64,000 nucleotides of DNA. Source: Xenopus tropicalis. Taxonomy: Eukaryota > Chordata > Amphibia > Anura > Pipidae. The stretch is from positions 7,454,411 through 7,518,410 of the forward strand of contig NC_030683.2 in NCBI RefSeq assembly GCF_000004195.4, read 5' to 3'. The position numbers and the translations under genes are program-made. Below the pieces are notes generated by a model. The model ran no database searches. It was given only the letters and a program-made list of their open reading frames with translations, and was not told where the DNA came from. This document shows positions 23,251 to 34,662 of this stretch, in pieces. Position 1 is the first letter of the stretch; the number at the start of each line of letters is the position of its first letter.

Positions 23251-23897
23251 TACACACACCAAAAGGATTATTAGGAACACCATACTAATACGGTGTTTGA
23301 CCCCCTTTCGCCTTCAGAACTACCTTAATTCTATGTGGCATTGATTCAACAAGGTGCTGAAAGCATTCTTTAGAAATGTTGGCCCATATTGATAGCATCT
23401 TGCAGGATAGCATCTTGCAGTTGATGGAGATTTGTGGGATGCACATCCAGGGCACGTAGCTCCCGTTCCACCACATCCCAAAGATGCTCTATTGGGTTGA
23501 GATCTGGTGACTGTGGGCCATTTTAGTACAGTGAACTCATTGTCATGTTCAAGAAATCAATTTAAAATGATTGGAGCTTTGTGACATGGTGCATTATCCT
23601 GCTGGAAGTAGCCATCAGAGGATGGGCACATGGTGGTCATAAAGGGATGGACATGGTCAGAAACAATGCTCAGGTAGGCCGTGGCATTTAAACGATGCCC
23701 AATTGGCACTAAGGGGCCTAAAGTGTGCCAAGAAAACATCCCCCACACCATTACACCACCACCAGCCTGCACAGTGGTAACAAGGCATGATTGATCCATG
23801 TTCTCATTCTGTTTACGCCAAATTCCATTTGAATGTCTCAACAGAAATCGAGACTCATCAGACCAGGCAACATTTTTCCAGTCTTCAACTGTCCAAT
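23251..23897 (-). mobile_element. Tc1-like transposon fragment
   Basis: The terminus TATACACACACCAAAAGGAT starts at about 23249, after TA. Minus-strand transposase pieces include AGGGVMVWGMFSWHTLGPL and FQQDNAPCHKAPI, the Tc1 DDE-domain hallmarks (second Asp in DNAPCH). A break and a duplicated AGGATAGCATCTTGCAG near 23395-23415 disrupt the frame. The N-terminal DNA-binding half and the other inverted repeat are missing because a CR1 LINE interrupts at about 23898. Not functional. Confidence 0.85.
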
Positions 23898-26652
23898 TTT
23901 ACATAGTTAGTTACATAGTTACATAGGGTTGAAAAAAGACCAGTGTCCATCAAGTTCAACCCATCCAAGTAAACCCAGCACCCACACCTACCAATCTATA
24001 CACTCACATACATAAACTATAAATACAACCACTAGTACTAACTGTAGATATTAGTATCACAATAGCCTTGGATATTCTGATTGTTTAAGAACTCATCCAG
24101 GCCCCTCTTATAGGCATTAACAGAGTCTGCCATTACCCCATCACTTAGAAGGGCATTCCCCAACCCCACTGCCCTCACCGTGAGGAACCCCCTACACTGC
24201 TTCAAATGGAAGCTCCGTTCCTCTAATCTAAAGGGGTGACCCCAGAGGCTGATTGCGCTGATTGTTTTTATGGGAAAAAAGAACATCCCCCAACTGCCTA
24301 TAATCCCCTCTAATGTACTTGTACAGAGTAATCATGTCCCCTCGCAAGCGCCTCTTTTCCAGAGAAAACAACCTCAACCCTGACAGTCTCACCTCATAGT
24401 TTAAATCTTCCATCCCCTTTACCAGTTTAGTTGCAGTCTCTGCACTCTCTCCAGCTCATTAATATCCTTCTTAAGGACTGGAGCCCAAAACTGCCCCCCA
24501 TACTCACGGTGAGGCCTTACCAGGGGCCTATAAAGGGGCAAAATTATGTTCTCATCCCTTGAGTCAATGCCCTTTTTTATACAAGACAGCACTTTATTTG
24601 CTTTAGTAGCCACAGAATGACACTGCCTGGAATTAGACAACTTGTTATCAACAAAAACCCCTAGATCCTTCTCCATTAAGGAAACCCCCAACTCACTCCC
24701 ATTCAGTAGATAGTTTGCGTTTATATTATTCCTACCAAAGTGCATAACTTTGCACTTATCAACATTGAACCTCATTTCCCAGTTTGCTGCCCAGTTATCT
24801 AATTTTGTCAAATCAATCTGCAAAGCAGCAGCATCCTGCATGGAACTTATAGTTTTGCAGAATTTTGTGTCATCAGCAAAAATAGAAACAGTACTCTCTA
24901 TGCCCACCTCCAGGTCATTAATAAACAAGTTAAACAGCAAAGGCCCAAGGACTGACCCCTGCGGTACCCAATAACCACACTGGTCCAATTAGAAAATGTT
25001 CCATTTACCCCACTCTTTGTACTCTATCCTTCAGCCAGTTCTCTATCCAATTACAAATATTATTTTCTAGGCCAATATTCCTCAATTTGATCATTAACCT
25101 TCTGTGAGGTACTGTATCAAACGCTTTAGCAAAGTCCAAGTAGATGACATCAACTGCCATTCCAGCATCGAGGTTCCTGCTCACCTCCTCATAAAAGGCG
25201 ACTAAATTAGTCTGGCAAGATCTGTTACGCATAAAACCATGCTGGCACAAACTAATAGTATTGTGAACTGCAATGTATTCAACTATCCTATCCCTTATTA
25301 CCCCTTCCAAAAGTTTTCCTACTACTGATGTCAGACTAACAGGCCTATAGTTTTCAGGCTGAGAACGAGATCCCTTTTTAAATAACGGCACCACATTAGC
25401 AATCCGCCAGTCTCTTGGCACCATGCCAAACCTCAACGAATCCTGAAAAATTAAGTGAAGAGGTTTGGCAATCACAGCGCTCAGCTCATTTAATTCCCTG
25501 GGATGAATCCCATCCGGCCCTGGACCTTTGTTTACCTTTACATGTTCAAGTCTCTTTTGAATTTCCTCCCGAGTGACCCATGCGCCAGTAGCTAAATTAC
25601 TAGAACTGGGCATATTACAAGGGAAGCCTTCATTATCTGGCTCCTCAGATGTATAGACAGATGAAAAATAAGAGTTCAAAATTTCAGCTTTTTCCCTGTT
25701 TTCATCAACCAACGTACCTCCCCGTGATAATAAAGTTCCCACCCCTTCTTGCTTCATTTTTTTACTATTCACATAATTAAAAAATAATTTCGGATTCTTT
25801 TTACTCCTAGCTGCAATATCCCTTTCCATCTCTATTTTAGCTTGCCTGATAGCTTTTTTGCTGCTTTATTTGCTTCCTTGTACCTGATGAAAGCCCCCGC
25901 TGTCCCAGCTAACTTGAATGCCCTAAAAGCACGTTTTTTATTACCAACCTCGACCCTAACTCTTTTATTCAGCCATAAAGGTTTTGCTTTGCGATGCCTC
26001 TCCTTGCTTACAAGGGGGATATACTGTTGTGCATACCTGCAAAGCAATGTTTTAAAGATGTTCCATTTTCCTTCTGTGCCTAACCCCATGAAAAGCCTTT
26101 CCCAGTTGACACATTGCAGAGATGCCCTTATACTGGCAAAGTCTGCACGGCTAAAATTGAGCGTTTTAGTTACTCCCTTATAGCGCTGTCTCTGCAGCAT
26201 TATCTCAAAGGAGACCATGTTGGGATCACTGTTCCCCAAATGCTCACCCACACAAATGTTAGAGATGAGTTCATTATTATTAGAAATCACCAGGTCCAAA
26301 ATAGAGTCATTCCGAGTAGGTTCTTGAACCGCCTGAAATAAAAAGTTGTTATTTAGCATATTTACAAACCTACTACCTTTTTCTGACTCAGCCCCCCCAT
26401 TACTCCAGTCAATGTCCGGATAATTAAAGTCCCCCATAATAACAACTTGACCCAATTTTGAAGCCTCCTCCATTTGCAAAAGTAGCTGGGCCTCATCCCC
26501 CTCATCTATACGGGGGGTTTATAGCATACACCAATGATCATTTTCTTTGTGACCTTCAGCCCTACTGAAATTTCTACCCAAAGAGATTCAACGTTTTCAT
26601 TGGTAATGTCTTTCTTACATGGCTTTAAATCTGACTTTACGTAAAGACAAAC
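23898..26652 (-). mobile_element. CR1-clade LINE: endonuclease and reverse transcriptase, 5'-truncated and frameshifted
   Basis: On the minus strand the apurinic-type endonuclease C-terminal half (VIMGDFNYPDIDWSNG, DLVISNNN, SDPNMVSFEI) at 25832-26650 precedes the RT (GPDGIHPRELNEL, NVVPLFKKGSR, NYRPVSLTSVVGK, YLDFAKAFDTVPH; then FADDTKF, the YXDD-like active site) at 24419-25829. Breaks at about 25830 and 24990 separate frames. 24038-24413 carries the 3' coding end, and the tail is ACATAGTTAGTTACATAGTT at 23898, typical of frog CR1 elements. It inserted into the Tc1 element. Its 5' truncation abuts the splice acceptor of the A2M-like exon at 26662. Confidence 0.92.
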
Positions 26653-26661
26653 TTCCTACAG

Positions 26662-27386
26662 GTGTTCTTGGAGGATGTAGCTGGGAACCCAATGAGCAAT
26701 GAGACCGTGGGGGTTTATGTGGGGAATGATGGAACCAATTTCACCTATACAACTGGGCAGGATGGAACAGCAGAGTTCTCCATTGATACCAGCTCTTTCC
26801 AACTGTCATCTGTCAGGATCAAGGTGATGCTCCAATGAGGGATTATGGTTCTTCTGTGGTTCTTCTCTATAAAGCACAAGAAGAAATTATCCTCTGCTCT
26901 GTTTGTGTCCTAACCCAGCTACAAGACTGGAGACTACTGCTCTGGGCACAGGTGGCTGACTGCATCGTATGAAGAGGTTACACGCACCGTTAACCATTTC
27001 TACTCCCGGAGCAAAAGCTTTCTGAAAATCCAGCCTATCCACAGGACTTTGGAGTGTCAAATAGTAGAGAAAGTCAATGTGCATTACATTCCGACTCCTG
27101 AGGGTGTTGGCGAGGCAAGAAACGCAGTGTTTCACTACCTGGTGGGTTCTCATTCCCTCTGTAGTCCCTTGGTTTACTGTGGACTGATGTTTGTTCTTTT
27201 AGAAACAAATATACATTAATATACAATATTAGACCCACTAAATATTTTTTAAAAGGACACCTATTTAGGGTCTAGTCTGAAGGTTGGGGATAATGTAAAA
27301 TGAAGGTGTTCTCTATTCACAGGTAATGGCAAAGGGAGGTATAGTAGAAAATGGCAAACACACATTGGCACTTATCCCAAATCAAG
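26662..27386 (+). pseudogene. Alpha-2-macroglobulin-like fragment, N-terminal macroglobulin domains (three exons)
   Basis: Plus-strand exons: 26662-26823 (VFLEDVAGNPMSNETVGVYV, GTAEFSIDTSSFQ), 26919-27141 (GHRWLTASYEEV, HFYSRSKSFLKIQPI, VNVHYIP) and 27323-27386 (VMAKGGIVENGKHTLALIP, ending at GTAAGT). These match the macroglobulin-like domains ahead of the bait region in A2M/ovostatin proteins (SKSFLKI and VMAKGGI segments). The first pair is in phase only if the second exon starts at an AG seven bases downstream (26926); otherwise the frame breaks. No bait region, thioester or later exon follows within the window on this strand. It lies opposite in direction to the A2M remnant at 16064-17717, so it is a separate fragment. 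Confidence 0.75.
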
Positions 27387-27454
27387 GTAAGTAACTGGGC
27401 AACATTGATGGTCTCATTTGGATTTGCAATGGGCTGTTCAGAAATATACAGAGT

Positions 27455-27821
27455 TTAAAGGAATACTGTCATGGGAAAACATGTTTATTAACATCAGTTA
27501 ATAGAGCTTCCCCAGCAGAATTCTGCATTGTAATCTGTTTTTCCCATGGGGCTAGCCATATTCTTCATTTCCCAGGGTGCCACAGCCATGTGACCTGTGC
27601 TCTGATAAACTTCAGTCACACTTTACTGCTGCGCTGCAAGTTGGAGTGATATCCCCCCCTTACCCCCAGCAGCCGATCAGCAGAACACCAATATTACAGC
27701 TACAAATACATTTGTTGGTTCAAGAATAAAAGGTTAAATGGCAGAGGGAATTATTTGCTGTGTAACAGTGTCATTTAGAAATAAAAAGTGCCCCATAAAT
27801 ATCATGGCAGTGTCCCTTTAA
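27455..27821. mobile_element. T2/Kolobok-type MITE with TTAA at both ends
   Basis: TTAAAGGAATACTGTCATGG at the left and CATGGCAGTGTCCCTTTAA at the right give an inverted terminus and an intact TTAA at each end (27455-27458, 27818-27821). Length 367 bp, no coding frame. A truncated relative lies at 29998-30075. Confidence 0.8.
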
Positions 27822-27841
27822 TAAAATCTGGGGTGCTTTAA

Positions 27842-28700
27842 AGTGCCACAGACAGTCACTATTTATTGGGCTGGGGGGGGCTGTTTGTGCCTCTGGGTAC
27901 TGGGAATGCCAGGGGGGCTGTAAGGTGCCACAGACAGTCACTATTTATTGGGCTGGGGGGGCTGTTTGTGCCTCTGGGTACTGGGAATGCCAGGGGGGCT
28001 GTAAGGTGCCACAGACAGTCACTATTTATTGGGCTGGGGGGGGCTGTTTGTGCCTCTGGGTACTGGGAATGCCAGGGGGGCTGTAAGGTGCCACAGACAG
28101 TCACTATTTATTGGGCTGGGGGGCTGTTTGTGCCTCTGGGTACTGGGAATGCCGGGGGGGCTGTAATGTGCCACAGATAGTCACTATTTATTGGGCTGGG
28201 GGGGGGCTGTTTGTGCCTCTGGGTACTGGGAATGCCAGGGGGGCTGTAAGGTGCCACAGACAGTCACTATTTATTGGGCTGGGGGGGGCTGTTTGTGCCT
28301 CTGGGTACTGGGAATGCCAGGGGGGCTGTAAGGTGCCACAGACAGTCACTATTTATTGGGCTGGGGGGGGGCTGTTTGTGCCTCTGGGTACTGGGAATGC
28401 CAGGGGGGCTGTAAGGTGCCACAGACAGTCACTATTTATTGGGCTGGTGGGGGGCTGTTTGTGCCTCTGGGTACTGGGAATGCCAGGGGGGCTGTAAGGT
28501 GCCACAGACAGTCACTATTTATTGGGCTGGGGGGGGCTGTTTGTGCCTCTGGGTACTGGGAATGCCAGGGGGGCTGTAAGGTACCACAGACAGTCACTAT
28601 TTATTGGGCTGGGGGGGGGCTGTTTGTGCCTCTGGGTACTGGGAATGCCAGGGGGGCTGTAAGGTGCCACAGACAGTCACTATTTATTGGGCTGGGGGGG
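27842..28700. repeat. 82-bp minisatellite, about 10.5 units
   Basis: Units GTGCCACAGACAGTCACTAT, GGGCTGGGGGGG, TGCCTCTGGGTACTGGGAA repeat at 81-84 bp (starts 27842, 27924, 28006, 28088). Nearly all length variation is in the poly-G run. Overlapping frames across it are repeat artefacts. Confidence 0.97.
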
Positions 28701-29560
28701 TAATGTCAGGTGATGTCTCTGGGGAGGGTCGGTGGCTCCCGTGTGTGCGCCATGTAGAGTTTAGTGCCATATTTGCTGCTTGTGGGAAAAGGGGTGTTTG
28801 TGTGGTGGGGGCCTGTGTGTGTAGGAGCAGGACATTGTTATTAACGTGTAATTATAAAGCGCAAGAGAAACGAATCTTCACTTTTAAAAGTTTGGGTACT
28901 GGGGGTGTGTGTCCTGCCCCCTGTATGCGGGGAGGAAGGGTTCAGTATAGTGTTGGGGGGGCGGGAGGGCTGGTTACTCGGTGAATTGCCCCTGTCCTCT
29001 CGGTGGCGGAGTTGTGGTTTGTATGCTGTATGAGGGCGGGGGAGAGGTTTTTCTTCTGGAGGGGGTGTGGCCTGTCCCACCTATAGGGGTATGGGGGAGT
29101 GCCCATTCTAATTGGAGGGAGGGTCCTGTCTTATGTTGGGCGGGGTAAGGGGTGTGGCATGTAGTTAGGGGTGTGTCCTACATGTGGGGGTTAGGGCGAG
29201 TGTCCTGCTGTTGGGGGTGTATGGGGGGGCAGAGTGTCCTTTCTCCATTGGATAAGGAGGGGGAGTGTCCTACCCTGTGCATGGGTGGGGGAGGGGATGT
29301 GCCATATTTCTATGTGGCAGTGGATTTGGGGGTCCTGACCATGTCTCCTGCATGTTGGGGGACATTAAGGACCAATCCTGACTTGGTGTTGTTGGGGGGG
29401 GCGTGTTTTCTTCTACAAGTCATGGGGCTAGGGTGCTGTGTCTCCTTAGGGTGCAACTGGGCTACCGGAGTGCCATTGCCTCCTCCTATACCATTAGCAC
29501 TCTGTATAGAATTGCTGTGAGAGTGGGCCTAGGTAGGGCCGCCATCTTTTCTTGAAAAAA
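28701..29560. other. G-rich degenerate tract
   Basis: Many short GGGGG and GTGTCCT words, roughly every 50-60 bases, suggest a decayed minisatellite. No protein family motif was seen. It could include a GC-rich promoter for the PDCD4-like exons 2.5 kb downstream, but no start-site signal supports this. Confidence 0.4.
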
Positions 29561-30287
29561 TAAATACCGGCCTTCCTATAAGTTAATCTAATTTTTCTAT
29601 TAATCCCATTGGGGTAAAGCATTGCTTTTACTGGTCAAGCCAGTAATTACTCTCCAGGCGGCAACCCTCGCCCTAGGGGCCCATTCCCCCATCCTCTGTA
29701 TGAGGGTGACAGTAGGGGGCTTTTGTTGGGTGAGGGGGGAAGAGACATGGGAAGGGGGGGCAGTGGGTATGTATGTGGGGGGCAGGGGGAATGGGCAGTT
29801 TCAAGCCTTTAATAGGCACAACATTGTTATATTGTTATAAACATTCATACAAATTGCACCGGTGGTTTCATCTTTCTTTTTCCCATGTTTTATTCAATTT
29901 TGCTCATAGATTGAGAGATGTGTTTTATGAACTTAACATTAATTTCCTGCTGCAAACGTGCTGTGTCAGTAGCACCTTCCAGATCACTGGCTCGTGTTTA
30001 AAGGGAATATTGTCATGGGAAGCCATGTATGTTACAAACCCATCAGTTTATAGAGCTGCCTGGCTTAGAAATATAAGCTTTATGTAGTATTTCCGTATGT
30101 GATACACTGCATGTTCCTCCCTCCCTTTTATATTGTGTGTGAAATAGTTCAGCCGTGTCCCTGTTGTGCATCACTCATTGTACAGATGCTTGGGATACGT
30201 TGGCGCCGGTGTGTAGCCGCTCTAGCATGGGCTAAAGTAATGTAGTGTTGATGGTTTGATGTAGTGAGCGGCAGGGAAAGGGATATC
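29561..30287. other. Mixed repeat remnants, no gene
   Basis: Includes a truncated T2-type MITE (29998-30075, TTTAAAGGGAATATTGTCAT) related to the one at 27455. The rest shows no supported gene. Confidence 0.45.
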
Positions 30288-30520
30288 TAAAGGTCCCCAT
30301 ACACGGGCCGATAGTAGCCTCCGATATGGGTCCCTTGGAGTGATTCGGCAGCTAATCGGCTTGTGTATGGGCACTTCCGACCCCATCGGCTCGTTGGTGC
30401 GGCCCCCGGACTGACTTTACCTATGCCCGTCATTATAATTGGGCCAAACAATCGAATGACCTTGGATTCTCCCGATATCGCCCACCCGTAGGTGGGATCT
30501 CATGGTGTATGGGGACCTTA
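30288..30520. mobile_element. Short MITE with AAGGTCCCCATACAC ends
   Basis: TAAAGGTCCCCATACACGGG at the left and TGTATGGGGACCTTA at the right form inverted ends over 233 bp, with TAA/TTA at the borders as expected for a Harbinger-type site. No coding frame. Confidence 0.65.
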
Positions 30521-30735
30521 AGAGAGCACTGCATTGTGTGATTGCCGCCATGTTATGTTGCCTTTGTGTTTGTCACAGCAGCAAAAATAAAACAACAAAT
30601 ACCTGATTGTTCCTTTGCACTTTGCCTGTTTACAGAAGTGTAAGTTATGATACATGAACGTTACGTTCAAAATGATGGATCTTCTTAAAAAGATAAACTG
30701 GGAACCCATGGGGTGCCCCCGTGTCCAGCAACAGC

Positions 30736-31195
30736 TTAAAGGGGATGCCCACCTTTGAGTTAACTTTTAGTGTGATGTAGAGAGTGACATTCTGAGACAA
30801 TTTGCAATTGGTCTTTATTTTTTATTATTTGTAGGGTTTTTTTGTCATTTTCAGTTCAGCAGCTATTTGGTTGCTAGGGCCCAAGTTACCTTAGCAGCCA
30901 GGAAGTGGTTTGGAAGAGAGGCTGATATATGAATAGGGGAGGGGCTGATAGCAAAGAAAGTTACAACAAGTAACAATAACAATAAAACTGGGGCCTCACA
31001 GAGCAATAGTTTTTGGCTGCCGGGGTCAGTGACCCCCATTTGAAAATTGCAAAGACTTGGAAGAAGAAGTTGACAAATAATTAAAAAACTATAACAAATA
31101 AATAATGAAGACCAATTGAAAAGTTACTTGGAATTGGCCATTATAATATAATAAAAGTTTACTTAAAGGTGAACCTCCCCTTTAATATTTGTTGC
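30736..31195. mobile_element. T2/Kolobok-type MITE, intact TTAA ends
   Basis: TTAAAGGGGATGCCCACCTT at the left pairs with AAGGTGAACCTCCCCTTTAA at the right. TTAA is present at 30736-30739 and 31192-31195. Length 460 bp, no open frame. Confidence 0.8.
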
Positions 31196-31761
31196 TTTGG
31201 GAGTCTGGTTTTTTTTTTGGGGTCTTGCAGCTTTAATGAAACTCCCAAGGGCCAAGTTACACTGGTCAAAATCCAGTTGTACCAGGGCAGGGAACTGTTA
31301 GCGCTGAACTCTTACAATTCAGTTTTGCTGAGGGCCGGCGGCACTGTAGGGCAGGAACCAATCCGCTGCTAGACTGACCTGATAGGGAACTGAAGTCTGT
31401 CTGTGTGACTTCAGTGCTGTGATTCTGGCAGGAGCCGTTAGGACACGCCCACCCCTCATTTGAAACACAGACAGGGGCCTGAGAGGATCTATCGGGAGCT
31501 CCAATTAAGGGGCCATTTTTAAAGATAATGTTCATTTTTAGCCTAAAATGCAACCAGCATCATATTATTCATTGTTGCCTACAGGGCTGGGGAGGTTCTC
31601 ACTGGCTAAATGCTTTACAGTATTCCTGTACGTGTAAGAATCCTTCTTTGTATAAATTATGGAACCTTTCACCTCATTGTAACATTTCTTCTCTTCTTCC
31701 CTTCTCTCTCGGCTGAATCTCAAGGAGAACACATTTATATCCCACGGGTGTATCAAACACA

Positions 31762-33300
31762 ATGGGAATAGAGACACCAAGTGACAGAAATGCTAATGTA
31801 GGTAATGTAGGTAAGTATTTATACAATTAGCCCGTTAAAGGGCAAGTTCAGTGTTATGTTTATTCTGGAGGCCTAACCATTGCAACCAGATTCTTTGTGG
31901 CTGGCTGATCAGAACTCATTTATTCATGGTTGCATTGGCTTCCTACACCATTGTGACATTATAGCTGTTAGGTGAGCACCCCCCTAAAGGGCCCCTATAT
32001 TTTATTTTCTGTTTAAGCTGCTTTGTTTACAGACAGGCTTTGAATAACGTTTGCTGTGGCTAAACTTGGAAATAGATCTGGGTACACCAAGAATGTGTCC
32101 TGATAGAATTGGTTACACTGGTCTGAATACTGGTGAGGCAGGCTGCACTAGCATGGGTTCCACTGGTCCTGGGTACACTGGCAGCTCAGCCATTCATATT
32201 GTTGGATGGGGGTGCATTTACCATGCATACTACTGCATCTGGATAAGGTAAATGGGCATATTGATGGCACTGGGTACCCTGGGCATATATACTACACATA
32301 CTGTTGGCTCTGGGTGCACTGGGCATATATACTACACATACTGTTGGCTCTGGGTGCACTGGGCATATATACTACACATACTGTTGGCTCTGGGTGCACT
32401 GGGCATATATACTACACATATTGTTGGCTGTGGGTGCACTGGGCATATATACTACACATATTGTTGGCTGTGGGTGCACTGGGCATACATACTACACATA
32501 CTGATGGCTCTGGGTGCACTGGGCATATATACTACACATATTGTTGGCTGTGGGTGCACTGGGCATATATACTACACATATTGTTGGCTGTGGGTGCACT
32601 GGGCATATATACTACACATATTGTTGGCTGTGGGTGCACTGGGCATATATACTACACATATTGTTGGCTGTGGGTGCACTGGGCATATATACTACACATA
32701 CTGATGGCTCTGGGTGCACTGGGCATATATACTACACATATTGTTGGCTGTGGGTGCACTGGGCATATATACTACACATATTGTTGGCTGTGGGTGCACT
32801 GGGCATATATACTACACATACTGATGGCTCTGGTTGCACGGGTAGGTATGCCGGCTATGTATATTGTTGGATATAAGGTCAGTGGGCAGGCATACTGATG
32901 GATGTGTGTACCTTAAGCTGAATAGCGCTAGTTGGTGTATGCTGTTAGTTTTGGGAGGCATATATACAATAGGCTTTGCTTGCAGTGCACATTCATGACA
33001 ATGAGTCTGGCCCATTCATACTGGCTACACAAGGGAAACACTATGAACTCCACTGTTTGCTGGCTTAGGGCACTAAAATAATAGTTATTGTATAACCGTA
33101 TAAAACCCTTTTATTTTTTTAATAGAGTCTGATTCTGAACTAAGTGGAGCAGAGCAAAACAAATATGAAGAAAATGGAAATGTGGCAGAATCTTCTATTA
33201 CTGAAGCCAGACTTCACTCCAAAGCAAAGCGCCGCCTGAGGAAGAATTCCCCCCGGGACTCGGGGAGAGGCGACTCGGTCAGTGATAATGGGGAAAGCAC
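31762..33300 (+). CDS. pdcd4: PDCD4-like N-terminal coding exons (partial gene)
   Basis: Exon one contains ATG at 31762 (MGIETPSDRNANVGNV) and ends at 31810 before GTAAGT. Exon two starts at 33126 after TTTTTTTAATAG, in phase, and reads ESDSELSGAEQNKYEE, then ITEARLHSKAKRRLRKNS and PRDSGRGDSVSDNG. This matches the N-terminus of programmed cell death 4, an inhibitor of eIF4A-dependent translation: the basic RNA-binding KAKRRLRKNS and the phosphodegron DSGRGDS (33257-33277) recognised by beta-TrCP after S6 kinase phosphorylation. The 3' border of exon two is uncertain (33278-33355). The two MA3 domains that bind eIF4A are not seen downstream, so this is either a fragment or the 5' end of a gene with very long introns. 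The intron holds a 40-bp minisatellite. Confidence 0.7.
32277..32832. repeat. 40-bp minisatellite, about 14 units
   Basis: Units GGGCATATATACTACACATA followed by a 20-bp block repeat with exact 40-bp spacing. The block alternates between CTGTTGGCTC, TTGTTGGCTG and CTGATGGCTC versions. Looser copies precede it from about 32090. It lies in the intron between the PDCD4-like exons; frames through it are artefacts. Confidence 0.97.
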
Positions 33301-33359
33301 GAGAGTTCGGGGGAGTTCCAGAAATCTGTCTTGCCCTGCCCCCGCCTTTCCCTGGTAGG

Positions 33360-34120
33360 GAGCAGAAGTTTTCTCTGGAGACTCTGGAGAAGGGCCAGAA
33401 CTAGGGGTAACTAGGCAGAAAGGGTTTGTGTTGTGCCCCCCAAGTGTTGCCCCCTAGGCACGTGCCCCTTCTGCCTTCCCCTAGTTCCGGCCCTGCCCAT
33501 AGGCTTCTTTTCCCCCTGGTTCTCCCCTGTGTGGGTGGGAGAGATAGACAGACTGCAGCCCTGTTCAACATGAGCCAATGAATGGGGCTTGTACTGAACA
33601 TTCCTTTTGCCTATATGAAGCCGCTTTCACTTTAGCACTTCCTTGATAAACCTATGTACAGTGGGCATGGAACTGTTCAGTAGCCTCTGGGGTTCATATT
33701 TAGGGGGTTTATATGGCTGCCTAACGGCCTGTAGGAGATAAGATGCTGCATAAGGGAAGTTTTGAGGTGATTTTTGGAAAAGTCATAAAACTTCCCCTCT
33801 GCCCCTCAACTTCTCCTCCACCCCTCAACCACATGAGCAGATAAGCTGCCCGTTATGGGTTTGTGCCAATAACAAATGGCAGATCTATAGTGCAGCCAAT
33901 TTTGCCATTATTATACCATTGCGCACCATATACTATTTATCCCATGGGAAATTCCGTAGGGCACATCTGTAACAGGCAGTGTAATACAGCAACTGAATTG
34001 ATGACCTTTTTGGAGAAGCCCCTCCATTTTTTTCCACATTTGGGTTAGGGGGGAATTTGTAATTTTTGCAGATAAACAATAACTGTAGTGTTTTACTTAT
34101 ATGCTATATATCGGCTGTGT
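33360..34120. other. No gene recognised
   Basis: Intergenic or intronic sequence after the PDCD4-like exon. No further PDCD4 (MA3) motif, tandem array or clear transposon end was recognised. Confidence 0.4.
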
Positions 34121-34124
34121 AACA

Positions 34125-34197
34125 TCCTGCCTGGAATTGAACCGGAGACCTGCAGGCTGCTGGGCAGTATCATTACCACTGCTCTATATGAGCTGAC
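34125..34197 (-). mobile_element. tRNA-like SINE head with RNA polymerase III boxes
   Basis: On the minus strand an A-box-like TAGAGCAGTGGTAATGA (34169-34185) is followed about 30 bases on by GGTTCAATTCC (34133-34143), a perfect B-box consensus. The spacing fits a tRNA. The T-stem pairs poorly and no clean acceptor stem was found, so it is a tRNA-derived repeat rather than a functional tRNA. Confidence 0.5.
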
Positions 34198-34599
34198 AGA
34201 TCCTGGTTCCCTGCTGTGTAACCCGTGTATATACATGTAGGCAGGGTTAGTTGTGTATTTGGGTCTGAGCCCTGCCTGTATCCTGACTCCGAGTGAACTC
34301 CGCCTGGACTGACCCCTTGCCTGTGTGACTTCTGGATCCTGATTCTGTACTGCGCTCCTGTTCCGGTTCTGACCCGGCCTGCCTGACACCGACCCAGTAA
34401 GCTCCCCCAGTCCTTCTCTAACGATCTGGTACCCTTGCTTGCCCAGAACCTTTGCCTTGGTCCTCTCACTGTAAGACCTGGCGGCACCCGAGTAGCGGAG
34501 GGCTCCACCCGAAGCCAAAGGTGGCTGTTATAGGCAGAAGCGTGAGCCGTGACCGGGCCCTTGGCTATTGTTCTGGGTTTTGGGTTACCGATCGTGACA
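34198..34599. mobile_element. Possible gypsy-type LTR fragment
   Basis: C/T-rich sequence with repeated CCTGACC/CTGCCTG words, ending GGGTTACCGATCGTGACA. The composition and end resemble frog gypsy LTRs as I recall them. No matching second LTR, no flanking duplication and no pol frame nearby. Two overlapping minus-strand frames here are not supported as genes. Confidence 0.3.
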
Positions 34600-34662
34600 G
34601 CAGCTCACACACAAAATAGTACATTTTTCTTTGTCATTAAGCAAGACGCACTGGTATCCAAT

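Noticed and set aside
27866..28984. Overlapping plus-strand frames rich in LFVPLGTGNARGAV
   Set aside because: They are translations of the 82-bp minisatellite in shifting frames.
32206..32898. 230-codon frame with HIYYTYCWLWVHWAY repeats
   Set aside because: 40 bp is not a multiple of three, so the peptide cycles every 120 bp through all frames. This is a minisatellite, not a repeat protein.
34125..34197. Functional tRNA gene
   Set aside because: A and B boxes are present, but the T-stem mispairs and no acceptor stem was found; called a tRNA-derived repeat instead.
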